This document shows positions 55,611 through 64,000 of a stretch of DNA of 64,000 nt, piece by piece. Position numbers and translations under genes: made by a program. Position 1 is the stretch's first letter, and every line of letters starts with the position of its first letter. The notes beneath the pieces are model-generated. The model saw only the letters and a program-made list of their open reading frames with translations, did not search any database and was not told the DNA's origin. The stretch comes from an uncultured Clostridia bacterium. Its GTDB lineage: Bacteria > Bacillota > Clostridia > TANB77 > CAG-508. Where the stretch lies: assembly GCA_948676835.1 (NCBI GenBank), contig CAPOZU010000005.1:52564-116563 (forward strand), read 5' to 3'.

Positions 55611-56075
55611 ATGAAAAAAGAAAGATATCAATCTAAAGTTGCAGTATTTTTACTACTTACCAGAGAAAAAGATGGAATTACTGAGATTTTGCTTCAAGAA
55701 AGAGTAAACACAGGATATATGGATGGAAAGTATGATGCAGCATGTAGTGGTCATTTAGAAAAAGGTGAAACATTAGCTCAAGCTACAATAAGAGAAGCAA
55801 AAGAAGAAATTGGTATTGAAGTTAAAGAAAAAGATTTAAAAATGGTAGCATTAATACATCCATATCAAGATGATTATTTAAATGTATTTTTTGAAACAAA
55901 AAAATATGAAGGAACACCAAAAATAAAAGAACCAGAGAAATGTGACGATTTAAGATGGTTTAATATAGAAGAGTTACCAGAAAATATTTTTGATCGAATT
56001 AAGAATGTATTAGAAAATATAAAAAGAAATATCATTTATGATGATGGTGATTTTACAAATCAGAAACTAAGTTAA
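55611..56075 (+). CDS. NUDIX hydrolase (isopentenyl-diphosphate isomerase-like fold group), 154 aa
   Basis: The ATG at 55611 follows GAAAGGA; a TATAAT at 55574-55579 may belong to its promoter. The NUDIX box is complete (GHLEKGETLAQATIREAKEE then IG), giving the metal-binding glutamates. The protein would hydrolyse a nucleoside diphosphate derivative; the exact substrate cannot be read from sequence. It heads a same-strand run through lgt. Confidence 0.85.
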   Translation: MKKERYQSKVAVFLLLTREKDGITEILLQERVNTGYMDGKYDAACSGHLEKGETLAQATIREAKEEIGIEVKEKDLKMVALIHPYQDDYLNVFFETKKYEGTPKIKEPEKCDDLRWFNIEELPENIFDRIKNVLENIKRNIIYDDGDFTNQKLS

Positions 56076-56091
56076 TTTTATGGGGGAAAAA

Positions 56092-56517
56092 ATGGAATAT
56101 AGAAAATTTAATGATGATTATGTAGTACGTTTAAATAAAGGTGAAGAAGTAGTGGCTTCTTTAAAAGAATTATGTAAAAATGAAGATATTAAACTTGCAG
56201 AAATCACGGGTCTTGGTGCTAGTAATTTAGTTGAAATCGGAATATTTAATGTAAATACTAAAGAATATAACACCAAAGTTTTTGAAGGAATGTTTGAAAT
56301 AACTTCATTAGTTGGAAATGCAACAAGAAAAGATGGAGAAGTATATCTTCATATTCATATTAATTTTGGTGATGAATCCGGAAATGTTAAAGGTGGTCAT
56401 TTAGTGCAATCTAAAATTTCTGCTACTTCAGAAATAATTGTTAGAAAAATTGATGGTGAAGTAGGAAGAAAGTTAAGTAGTGAAATTGGACTTAATCTGC
56501 TAGAATTTAATGTATAA
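56092..56517 (+). CDS. PPC/DUF296 domain protein, 141 aa
   Basis: The ATG at 56092 is 5 nt after GGGGG, preferred over the ATG at 56080. The single domain matches the plants-and-prokaryotes conserved (PPC) fold: R-L-x-x-G-E-E at the start, ITGLGA, a metal-binding-like LHIHINF and GGHLVQ. Bacterial members form trimers; the function is mostly unknown, sometimes DNA binding. It sits between a NUDIX gene and the peptidase pair. Confidence 0.8.
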   Translation: MEYRKFNDDYVVRLNKGEEVVASLKELCKNEDIKLAEITGLGASNLVEIGIFNVNTKEYNTKVFEGMFEITSLVGNATRKDGEVYLHIHINFGDESGNVKGGHLVQSKISATSEIIVRKIDGEVGRKLSSEIGLNLLEFNV

Positions 56518-56561
56518 ATTTGAAAAATATACCAATACTATTTAAATAAAAGGAGAATTTA

Positions 56562-57839
56562 ATGAGTAAGAAAAGTATTGAATTAAAAAAGGGAATTAAA
56601 GTTCATTTTATAAATACAGATTTATATAAAACAGATTTAACTTGTATAATAATTACAACACCATTAAAAAGAGAAACAGTTACTAAAAATGCATTAATTC
56701 CATTTATGCTAAGAAGAGGAACTACCAAATTACCTAATCAATATTTAATTAGTAAAGAACTCCAAAATATGTATGGAGCATCTTTTAATTGTGGTGTAGA
56801 TAAAATGGGAGATAATGTAGTTCTTAAATTCTGTATAGAATCTATAAGCAATGAATATGCATTAAATAATGAAGATATTTTAAAAATGAATATAGAAACA
56901 TTACTAGACATTGTTTTTAATCCAGCAAAAGTAAATGATATGCTAAATGAGGAATTTTTGGAAGTAGAAAAAGAGAACTTAAAGGATATTATAGAAAGTA
57001 AAATTGATGATAAGGATAGTTATTCTCTTGAAAATTGTATTTCTAATATGTATGGGGATAGTGGATTTGGTCTTTATAAGTATGGATATGTTGAAGATGT
57101 TGATAAAATAACAATTGAAGAAATTTCAGAATATTATAATTGGTTAATTTCTAATAGTAAAATAGATTTATTTATTTCTGGAAATTTTGATGATGAAAAT
57201 ATAAAAAATCTATTAAACAATAATGAAAATATAAAAAAATTAAATCCTAGAGAAGAAAATTATATATTAGATTCCACAACAGGTAAACCAAAAGTGGAAA
57301 AAGTAAATGAAGTAAAAGAAGAAATGGATGTTACTCAAGGAAAACTTGTTATAGGATTAGATATAACATCAACCCAAGAGAATTTGCGAGGCATAGGAAA
57401 CGTATATAACAGTATTTTAGGTAATGGGGCAAATTCTATGTTATTCCAAAATGTAAGAGAAAAAGCAGGACTCGCATATTCTGCTAAAAGTGTATTTTTT
57501 AAACAAAAAAATAACATTTTTATAAGGTGCGGAATTCAAATAGAAAACTTTGAAAAGGCTGTTGATATTATAAAGGTTCAATTAGAAAATATAAAAAAAG
57601 GAGAATTCTCAGAAGAGGATGTTAACAATGCAAAAACATTTTTAATTGCAGGAATAAAGAATGTAGAAGAGGAACAAGATACTGAAATTATTTATTATAT
57701 AGGACAAGAAATATCAAAAACCAATTTAACTATACAAGAATATATGGATAATATAAATAAAGTATCAAAAGAAGATATTATAGAATTTGCAAAATCTGTG
57801 GATATTAATACAATTTATTTTTTAACAAAAAATAATTAA
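56562..57839 (+). CDS. M16 family peptidase-like protein, YmfF-type (no HxxEH), 425 aa
   Basis: The ATG follows AAAGGAG. It has the two-lobed M16 pattern (RRGTTKLPNQYLISKELQNMYG, NVREKAGLAYS) but lacks the zinc-binding HxxEH at the place where the next gene has it. As in B. subtilis YmfF/YmfH it is probably the inactive partner of a heterodimer with the product of the next gene, which starts 13 nt later. Confidence 0.84.
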   Translation: MSKKSIELKKGIKVHFINTDLYKTDLTCIIITTPLKRETVTKNALIPFMLRRGTTKLPNQYLISKELQNMYGASFNCGVDKMGDNVVLKFCIESISNEYALNNEDILKMNIETLLDIVFNPAKVNDMLNEEFLEVEKENLKDIIESKIDDKDSYSLENCISNMYGDSGFGLYKYGYVEDVDKITIEEISEYYNWLISNSKIDLFISGNFDDENIKNLLNNNENIKKLNPREENYILDSTTGKPKVEKVNEVKEEMDVTQGKLVIGLDITSTQENLRGIGNVYNSILGNGANSMLFQNVREKAGLAYSAKSVFFKQKNNIFIRCGIQIENFEKAVDIIKVQLENIKKGEFSEEDVNNAKTFLIAGIKNVEEEQDTEIIYYIGQEISKTNLTIQEYMDNINKVSKEDIIEFAKSVDINTIYFLTKNN

Positions 57840-57852
57840 TTGGAGGTAAATA

Positions 57853-59115
57853 GTGCAAGTTATTGAAAATAAGCAAATAAAGGAAAAATTATATACAGAA
57901 AAATTAGATAATGGCTTAGTAGTAATGGTTTTACCTAAAAAAACAAGAAAAAAATATATTGTCTGGAGTACAAACTTTGGGTCTATAGATAATAAATTTT
58001 ATGCTCCAGGAGAAGATAAATTAACAGTTGTTCCAGATGGAATTGCTCATTATTTAGAACATAAATTATTTGAGCAAGAAAATGGAAGAAATAGTTTAGA
58101 TGTTCTTACATCAATAGGTGTAGATGCAAATGCATATACTACAAATGATCATACAGCATATTTATATGAATGCACAGATCATTTTGATGAAGCGTTAGAT
58201 GAATTTATGAACTACGTTCAAAACCCATATTTTACAGACGAAAATGTTGAAAAAGAACGTGGTATTATAGAACAAGAAATAATGATGTATGATGATTATC
58301 CAGAATGGAAAGTGTATATGAATGCAATGAAGGCAATGTATAAGGATAATGAAATAAACATAGATGTTGCAGGTACTGTTCAAACTATTGCTGAAATAGA
58401 TAAAGAAAAATTATATAAGATTTATAATTCTTTTTATAGGCCAGATAATATGATTCTTGTTCTTGCAGGAGATTTTGTTCCAGAAGAGATTTTAGAAAAA
58501 ATAAAATCAAAAATTACTATGAAAAATGTAGACAAAAAAACGATTAGAAAATATAATCATGAGCAAAAGGAGATTGTAAATCATTATATAGAAAAAGAAA
58601 TGAATATAAGTATGCCTTTAGTATTAATGGCCTATAAAGACAATGATTTAACATCAAATAAAGTAAAAAAAGATTTAGCAATAGACATGCTTGGAAATAT
58701 TTTATTTGGTAGAAGTACAGAGGTTTTTGAAAAATTATACGAGGATGGAAATTTAATAGCAGAACCAACAATTGATTATGAATTCTCAAAAACTTATAGC
58801 CATGTAATGATTCAATTTCAATCAGACAATCCTGATGTTGTAATTAAAGAAATTACAAATAAAATTGAAAAAGTAAAAAAAGATGGAATTACAGATGAAG
58901 ATTTTCAAAGAGCAAAAAAGAAAATATATGGCGAAATAGTAAAAGATTATAATGAAGTGTCTAATATTGCAACAGCAATAGTTTCAGATTATTTTAAAAA
59001 TATAAATACATTAGATTATTTTAATGCAGTTAATGAGATAGATAAATTATATGTTGAACAAGTTTTAAAAGAATTATTTGTAGAGGACTTAAAAGTGGTA
59101 TCAATTATAAAATAA
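57853..59115 (+). CDS. M16 family zinc peptidase, YmfH-type, 420 aa
   Basis: The start is GTG at 57853, after TTGGAGG. The inverted zinc motif HYLEH (residues 66-70) and the downstream E-R-G-I-I-E-Q-E segment give the full catalytic site of pitrilysin-type peptidases. It would degrade peptides in the cytoplasm with its YmfF-like partner. In Bacillus this pair is near sporulation and competence genes; here it precedes lgt. Confidence 0.87.
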   Translation: MQVIENKQIKEKLYTEKLDNGLVVMVLPKKTRKKYIVWSTNFGSIDNKFYAPGEDKLTVVPDGIAHYLEHKLFEQENGRNSLDVLTSIGVDANAYTTNDHTAYLYECTDHFDEALDEFMNYVQNPYFTDENVEKERGIIEQEIMMYDDYPEWKVYMNAMKAMYKDNEINIDVAGTVQTIAEIDKEKLYKIYNSFYRPDNMILVLAGDFVPEEILEKIKSKITMKNVDKKTIRKYNHEQKEIVNHYIEKEMNISMPLVLMAYKDNDLTSNKVKKDLAIDMLGNILFGRSTEVFEKLYEDGNLIAEPTIDYEFSKTYSHVMIQFQSDNPDVVIKEITNKIEKVKKDGITDEDFQRAKKKIYGEIVKDYNEVSNIATAIVSDYFKNINTLDYFNAVNEIDKLYVEQVLKELFVEDLKVVSIIK

Positions 59116-59137
59116 AATATATTAGGAGGATGGAATA

Positions 59138-59965
59138 ATGAATGTAGTAACATTTCCAGGATTAAATTTAAGTTTTGAGGTATCAAAAGTTGCATTTTCA
59201 ATATTTGGAATTTCAATTTACAAATATGCTGTATGTATTGTTTTAGGTATCGTTCTTGCATTAATATTATGTAAGTTAGCAAAGCAAAAATTTGATATTA
59301 AGTATAATGAAGTATTAGTTTGTACTGTACTTGGTATCATATTTGGAACAATAGGAGCAAGACTTTATTATATAATTTTTAACTTAGATTACTATTCACA
59401 AAATATTTCTGAAATTTTTAATTTCAGAAATGGTGGACTTGCAATTTATGGTGGGCTAATTTTAGGAGCTATTGCAATATACATATATTGCAAAGCAAAA
59501 AAAATAAATGTTTTAAACTTTTTCGACTATGTAATACCATATGTAGCAATAGCACAATGTGTTGGTAGATTAGGTAACTTCTTTAATGTTGAGTCTTATG
59601 GTACACAAACAACATCAATTGTAAGAATGGGAATAAGAACAGTAGAAGGATATATGGAAGTTCATCCAGTATTCTTTTATGAATGTATAGCTACTTTATT
59701 AATTTTTGCAATTTTAAAAGTTATACAAAATCATAGAAAATTCGAAGGACAAATTATTACATTATATTGTTTATTATACTCAGGAATAAGATTTTTCTTA
59801 GAAGGAATAAGAGCAGATAGCTTAATGATGTTTAATTTTAGAGCATCTCAAATAGTTTCTTTAATTGTTTTTGTAATTTCGTTAGTAGTACTTATTATTA
59901 ATGTAAAAAAAATAAAAAAGGTGTCAAAAGAAGAAAATAAAGTAGAAGAAAAAGAAAATGCATAA
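59138..59965 (+). CDS. lgt: Prolipoprotein diacylglyceryl transferase, 275 aa
   Basis: The ATG follows TAGGAGG. Seven or so membrane helices carry the family signature GRLGNFFNVESYG (near residue 141) and GGLAIYGGL. Lgt moves diacylglycerol from phosphatidylglycerol to the lipobox cysteine of lipoprotein precursors, the first step of lipoprotein maturation. Length fits the family. Confidence 0.93.
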   Translation: MNVVTFPGLNLSFEVSKVAFSIFGISIYKYAVCIVLGIVLALILCKLAKQKFDIKYNEVLVCTVLGIIFGTIGARLYYIIFNLDYYSQNISEIFNFRNGGLAIYGGLILGAIAIYIYCKAKKINVLNFFDYVIPYVAIAQCVGRLGNFFNVESYGTQTTSIVRMGIRTVEGYMEVHPVFFYECIATLLIFAILKVIQNHRKFEGQIITLYCLLYSGIRFFLEGIRADSLMMFNFRASQIVSLIVFVISLVVLIINVKKIKKVSKEENKVEEKENA

Positions 59966-60006
59966 AAACTGCAAAATATTAGTATTACTGTGATTGGACG
60001 TTCCTT

Positions 60007-60013
60007 TGTCGAA
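60007..60013 (+). promoter_or_regulatory. Spo0A box (TGTCGAA)
   Basis: TTTGTCGAAAAA at 60005-60016 contains the exact 0A-box core TGTCGAA. It lies 134 nt before the Spo0E-like gene and about 40 nt before a TTGACT (60053-60058). Confidence 0.6.
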
Positions 60014-60146
60014 AAATGTCTTACGAAAAATGACTGAGATTCCTGTAATTTGTTGACTTTTGGGACTATTCTGTGTTATTTTTAAATTGTACACAAAAGA
60101 GTACAAACAAAATATAGCAAATTTATCAGGAACGGAGAGTGATAGT

Positions 60147-60284
60147 ATGTTAGATAACAAAATTTGCAAATTGCGAGACGAATTAAACAAATGCATTTCT
60201 GACGGTGAGGATTACTCTAAAATATATAAAGTGAGTGTTGAACTGGACAAGTTAATTGCAGAGTATTATAAAACAAATAATTAA
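60147..60284 (+). CDS. Spo0E-family aspartyl-phosphatase peptide, 45 aa
   Basis: The ATG at 60147 follows CGGAGAGTG; the longer open frame from 60060 has no site. The peptide is two helices with the family motif S-x-E-L-D (YKVSVELDKLIAEYY), the aspartate of which is catalytic in Spo0E. Spo0E proteins dephosphorylate Spo0A~P and delay sporulation. A Spo0A box upstream suggests feedback. A terminator follows. Confidence 0.82.
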   Translation: MLDNKICKLRDELNKCISDGEDYSKIYKVSVELDKLIAEYYKTNN

Positions 60285-60295
60285 ATATGTGATGT

Positions 60296-60336
60296 AAAGT
60301 AGATATGATTTGCTTGTCATATCTACTTTATTTTTG
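60296..60336 (+). terminator. Terminator after the Spo0E-like gene
   Basis: AAAGTAGATATGA pairs with TCATATCTACTTT, followed by ATTTTTG. Confidence 0.87.
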
Positions 60337-60424
60337 TCAGAATGTACTTAAAATTTTATAAAAAGGTATACTTTTTTTTATGTTTAATATATAATAACAA
60401 TGTATTATTATAACGGAGGATTAG

Positions 60425-61495
60425 ATGGAAAATTTTAAACAAATGATATCTTCAATAAATTTGAATGATTTATTGAAAATTTTTGATATACAAATAGCAA
60501 TTGCAGTTTTATTATTTTTTGTGATTTTTAGAACAGTTTTTTCAAGAATTTTAATAAAAGCTTATTATAAAATTATTAAAAGCAAAAAACATCCAAAAGA
60601 TAGTAGTATGTATAGACCATTAAATATAATGTTTATATTAATCGGTATATATTGCATGATAAAAATATTACCTACAAATGCTCAAGTATTATCTATAATG
60701 AATAGTATATATAAGCTAGTAATAATTTTTTACATATTTAAAATTTTTACAAGTTTTATTAATAGTGATTCAATACTTTTAAAAAATTTCTTTAAAGATC
60801 CAACAAATAAAACAGTAAATATGTTTTTATGTACAATAGCTAAATTTATCATATGGATGGTATATTTTTTCATTGCTATGACAGAAATTGGTTATGATTT
60901 AAGTGGATTGCTTACTGCATTAGGATTTGCTTCTGCTGCAGTTGCATTAGCAGCTCAAGAATTAGTAAAAAGCTTAATAAGTGGTGTTACGATTTTAACA
61001 GATAAGCCATTTGTTATTGGAGATTGGATTGAAGTAGACCAATATCAAGGAACAGTAATAGATATTACTTTTAGAAGTGTTCGTATTAAAGCTTTCAACA
61101 ATTCAGTAGTTACAATTCCAAATTCAGTAATAACATCTTCTTATGTAGTTAACTGGAATAGATTAACAAGTAGAAGATTTGAATGTGTATTAAATCTAAG
61201 TTTAGAAACACCTTCTGAAAAAATTAAAAAAGTTGTTAAAGAAATAAAAGTTGTTTTAGAAAATGATCCCAAAGTTATAAAAGAAACAATACAAGTCAGT
61301 TTAATAAATATAACTGCTTATAGTAATGATATAAAAATAGTTTTATTTTTAAGAGAAGCAGAATATGTACCGTTTTTAAAAGCAAAGCAAGATGTTTTAT
61401 GTAGTTTGTTATTCTTGGTAGAAAAAGAAAACATAGATTTAGCATATCCTACACAAACATTATTTGTTAAGAGAAAGGAAGAGGAACAAGCATAA
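60425..61495 (+). CDS. Small-conductance mechanosensitive channel, MscS family, 356 aa
   Basis: The ATG follows CGGAGG. Four or so membrane helices end in the Gly/Ala-rich pore helix (GFASAAVALAAQELVKSLIS), followed by the beta domain with DKPFVIGDWIEVD and TIPNSV, hallmarks of MscS. It would release solutes on hypo-osmotic shock. The next gene starts 2 nt after its stop codon, so they are co-transcribed. Confidence 0.9.
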   Translation: MENFKQMISSINLNDLLKIFDIQIAIAVLLFFVIFRTVFSRILIKAYYKIIKSKKHPKDSSMYRPLNIMFILIGIYCMIKILPTNAQVLSIMNSIYKLVIIFYIFKIFTSFINSDSILLKNFFKDPTNKTVNMFLCTIAKFIIWMVYFFIAMTEIGYDLSGLLTALGFASAAVALAAQELVKSLISGVTILTDKPFVIGDWIEVDQYQGTVIDITFRSVRIKAFNNSVVTIPNSVITSSYVVNWNRLTSRRFECVLNLSLETPSEKIKKVVKEIKVVLENDPKVIKETIQVSLINITAYSNDIKIVLFLREAEYVPFLKAKQDVLCSLLFLVEKENIDLAYPTQTLFVKRKEEEQA

Positions 61496-61496
61496 C

Positions 61497-62351
61497 ATGA
61501 GTTTAGGAGTGGCTTTAGCTGGTGGAGGTTTAAAAGGATTAGCTCACATAGGAGCATTAAAAGCCTTAGAAGAATTAGGAATAAAAATAGATTATTTATC
61601 AGGAACGAGTTCAGGAAGTATATTTGCTACATTTTATGCAATGGGATATAGCACTGAAGAAATAAAGAAAAGAACTCTTGAAAATTATAAATTACTCACT
61701 ACAATAAAGAAAAAGCCAATTTTTAAGGCTGGCTATACATATTTAACATCTGGTGTTGCTCAAATTTCAGGATTAATTGATGGTAAGAATATAGAAGATT
61801 TAGTGATAAATGGTTCAAAAGATAAAGATATAACAAATATGAATCAAATTGAAATCCCATATGCCATTGCTACTGTTGATACAATTTCAACTAAAGAATG
61901 TATTTTCTTATCAAAAAAATTTGATTTAAAAGATGACGATATTGAGTATATCTATGATGCTCCAATTGCGACTGCTACAAGGGCAAGTATGTCCTTTCCA
62001 GGTGTCTTTACACCATGTGATTATGGAAAATATAATTTTATAGATGGTGGAACAAAAGATAATTTGCCAGTTAAAATTTTAAAAGATATGGGAGCAGATA
62101 AAACACTTGCATTAAGTTTTAGAATTGATGATTATGAGCCTGAGAATGATGTTTTAGCCATTTTATTAAGAACAGTAGATATATTTTCACTTAAAGATGT
62201 AAGAAAGGCTCAAAAAGAGGCTGATTTAGCAATAGAGATAGATGCTAAAGGAGCAAGTTTACTTGAAATAGATAATGCAGATAAACTTGTAGAAACTGGA
62301 TATCAAACAATAATGAATCATAAAGATGAAATACTTAAATTAATAAAATAA
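61497..62351 (+). CDS. Patatin-like phospholipase, 284 aa
   Basis: The ATG at 61497 is preferred to an in-frame TTG at 61464 inside the upstream gene; the site is AAGGAAGAGG, about 12 nt away. The oxyanion loop GGGLKG (9-14), nucleophile motif GTSSG (36-40) and catalytic DGG (near 182) are intact, so a Ser-Asp dyad lipid hydrolase is expected, acting on membrane lipids in the cytoplasm. It has no signal peptide. It is coupled to the MscS channel gene. Confidence 0.88.
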   Translation: MSLGVALAGGGLKGLAHIGALKALEELGIKIDYLSGTSSGSIFATFYAMGYSTEEIKKRTLENYKLLTTIKKKPIFKAGYTYLTSGVAQISGLIDGKNIEDLVINGSKDKDITNMNQIEIPYAIATVDTISTKECIFLSKKFDLKDDDIEYIYDAPIATATRASMSFPGVFTPCDYGKYNFIDGGTKDNLPVKILKDMGADKTLALSFRIDDYEPENDVLAILLRTVDIFSLKDVRKAQKEADLAIEIDAKGASLLEIDNADKLVETGYQTIMNHKDEILKLIK

Positions 62352-62371
62352 ATAGATTAGGAGTGATAGAT

Positions 62372-63835
62372 TTGCCAGGAATAAATGACACTATGATGCA
62401 ATATTTTGAATGGTATTTACCTAGTGATTCTACACTTTGGAATAAGCTTACAAAAGAATCAAAACATTTAGAAAATATAGGAGTAACACATTTATGGTTA
62501 CCACCTGCCTATAAAGGAGCTGGAGGTAAGAATGATGTTGGATACGGAGTATACGATTTATATGACTTAGGTGAATTTGACCAAAAAGGGGCTGTTCAAA
62601 CAAAGTATGGAACAAAGGATGAATATGTAGAAGCAATAAAAGTATTACATGAAAATAATATAAAAGTTTTAGCAGATATTGTTTTAAATCATAAAATGGG
62701 TGCAGATGAAACAGAAGATGTTTTAGCTGTTGAAGATGATGCTTCAAATAGAAATATAAGTTTAACAGAAGCAAAAACTATTAGAGTATGGACAAAATAC
62801 ACATTTCCAGGAAGAGGAGATATGTACTCTAATTTTAAATGGAACTGGACTCACTTCCACGGTATAGATTGGGATGAGAATTCAGGAAAAACAGCTATTT
62901 ATAAATTTTATGGAAAACATTGGGATGAAGATGTAGATAAAGAAAATGGCAATTATGATTATTTAATGGGTGCCGATATAGATTTAAATAATGTTGATGT
63001 TGTAAAAGAATTAAAGAGATGGGGGAAATGGTATACAAGTACAACATTAGTTGATGGATATAGATTAGATGCAGTAAAACATATTAGAGCAGAATTTTTT
63101 CCAGAATGGTTATGGGAAATGGGAAGAGATACTGATAAAAGATATTTTGCTGTGGGAGAATATTGGAGTTCAAATATAGATGTCATTAATGAATACATAG
63201 GAAAAACAAATGGATGTATGTCACTTTTTGATGTTCCATTACATTATAATTTTTATAGAGCATCTATAAGTAATGGGGAATTCAATATGAGTCATATATT
63301 TGATGGAACAATAGTTGGAACCAATCCATCCAAAGCAGTAACTTTTGTAGACAATCATGATACAGAACCAGGTCAAGCATTAGAATCATGGATACTAGAT
63401 TGGTTTAAACCATTAGCATATGCTCTTATATTGTTAAGAAAAGATGGTTTTCCATGTGTATTTTATGGTGATTATTATGGAATTCCAGAGAAGCAAATAA
63501 ATGGAAAAATAGAAATGCTAGACTTATTTATAAAACTTAGAAAATATTTTGCATATGGAGAACAGATTGATTATTTTTATGATAAAAATGTTATAGGCTT
63601 TACAAGACTTGGAGATTATGATCATCCAAATTCAGGATTAGCAGTGGTTATGTCAGATAGTACAGGTGGATGTATTCAAATGAATGTAGGAAAGAAACTT
63701 GCAAATACTATATTTTATGATTGCACAGGAAATATGCAAGAACCTGTATACGTTGATAATGATGGTAATGGAATCTTTTATTGTAAAGATGGAAGTGTTT
63801 CAGTTTGGATAAAACAAGGGCAACAGGTAAATTAA
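62372..63835 (+). CDS. Cytoplasmic alpha-amylase, GH13, 487 aa
   Basis: The likely start is TTG at 62372, 8 nt after AGGAG; a GTG at 62363 overlaps that site. The product begins with NDTMMQYFEWYLP, typical of the GH13_5 group, and has catalytic Asp233 (DGYRLDAVKH), Glu263 (AVGEYW) and Asp330 (VDNHD). It hydrolyses internal alpha-1,4 bonds of glycogen or maltodextrins. There is no signal peptide, so it acts inside the cell. A terminator follows. Confidence 0.92.
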   Translation: MPGINDTMMQYFEWYLPSDSTLWNKLTKESKHLENIGVTHLWLPPAYKGAGGKNDVGYGVYDLYDLGEFDQKGAVQTKYGTKDEYVEAIKVLHENNIKVLADIVLNHKMGADETEDVLAVEDDASNRNISLTEAKTIRVWTKYTFPGRGDMYSNFKWNWTHFHGIDWDENSGKTAIYKFYGKHWDEDVDKENGNYDYLMGADIDLNNVDVVKELKRWGKWYTSTTLVDGYRLDAVKHIRAEFFPEWLWEMGRDTDKRYFAVGEYWSSNIDVINEYIGKTNGCMSLFDVPLHYNFYRASISNGEFNMSHIFDGTIVGTNPSKAVTFVDNHDTEPGQALESWILDWFKPLAYALILLRKDGFPCVFYGDYYGIPEKQINGKIEMLDLFIKLRKYFAYGEQIDYFYDKNVIGFTRLGDYDHPNSGLAVVMSDSTGGCIQMNVGKKLANTIFYDCTGNMQEPVYVDNDGNGIFYCKDGSVSVWIKQGQQVN

Positions 63836-63841
63836 ATTTTA

Positions 63842-63870
63842 AGCAGGGAATAATAAAACCCTGCTATTTT
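63842..63870 (+). terminator. Terminator of the amylase gene
   Basis: AGCAGGG pairs with CCCTGCT, followed by ATTTTG. The remaining 130 nt to the window end hold no gene; a GGAGG at 63993-63998 probably serves a gene just beyond the edge. Confidence 0.82.
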
Positions 63871-64000
63871 GTCATCAAAATAATTTACATAATATAGGTT
63901 TAAAATAGATATGTCACAAGTAAAATGAAAATAAAATATTGAAAGAGAGTACCAGAAATGATATTGTTTAAATAACCACAAATAAACAGTATTGGAGGCA

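Overview
The window is about 30% GC, most genes lie on the + strand, and it carries sporulation genes (SpoIIE, YpeB, a Spo0E-like peptide) plus YmfF/YmfH peptidases, Lgt, a membrane-anchored MurF and a multi-domain cell-surface repertoire. This fits a spore-forming, single-membrane, low-GC Firmicute of the Clostridia. No rRNA or species-diagnostic gene is present, so I do not name a species. I see no CRISPR array, transposase, integrase or replication origin.

Layout. (1) 1-490: left edge with a 42-codon minus-strand peptide and the long leader of the first surface operon. (2) 491-29160: two tandem two-gene operons (A1-B1 and A2-B2), each closed by a terminator. They encode four giant secreted, membrane-anchored proteins (1976, 2941, 1763 and 2695 aa). 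The A proteins resemble each other, and so do the B proteins, so the block looks like a duplicated cassette. The B proteins have candidate thioester (covalent adhesin) domains; all four have DUF11/Cna-B/SdrD-B type repeats and C-terminal anchors with non-standard sortase-like motifs. Both operons share a 19-nt leader element. (3) 29161-29488: a terminator, an unidentified strongly structured RNA element and a second terminator-like hairpin in front of spoIIE. (4) 29489-41100: spoIIE, a DUF2628-like membrane protein, a diacylglycerol glucosyltransferase fused to a NUDIX domain, ypeB, a frameshifted alpha/beta hydrolase, the murF-like/ddl peptidoglycan pair and a DnaJ-type co-chaperone. (5) 41120-44276: a four-gene operon ending in an orphan VirD4/TraG-type coupling ATPase that is frameshifted. 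(6) 44277-50136: a hairpin-rich spacer, the yhaO-yhaN-like exonuclease pair, prfA, a ZIP metal transporter and a small membrane protein. (7) 50235-53647: an accessory island with an HNH nuclease, tRNA-Gly and tRNA-Cys genes with odd T-loops and tRNA fragments, a VanY-type D,D-carboxypeptidase and an orphan gene. The last two genes are clearly more GC-rich than their surroundings. (8) 53753-64000: an ECF sigma factor fused to a transmembrane sensor, a NUDIX / PPC-domain / M16 pair / lgt cluster, a Spo0E-like peptide with a Spo0A box upstream, an MscS channel, a patatin lipase and a cytoplasmic alpha-amylase.

How it fits together. Much of the window concerns the envelope: covalent surface adhesins, D-Ala-D-Ala synthesis and ligation next to a D-Ala-D-Ala cleaving enzyme, glycolipid synthesis and lipoprotein maturation. 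Sporulation regulators are scattered between. The most unusual items are the duplicated giant thioester-adhesin cassette, the RNA element before spoIIE, the membrane-tethered sigma factor, the glycosyltransferase-NUDIX fusion and the tRNA-bearing island.
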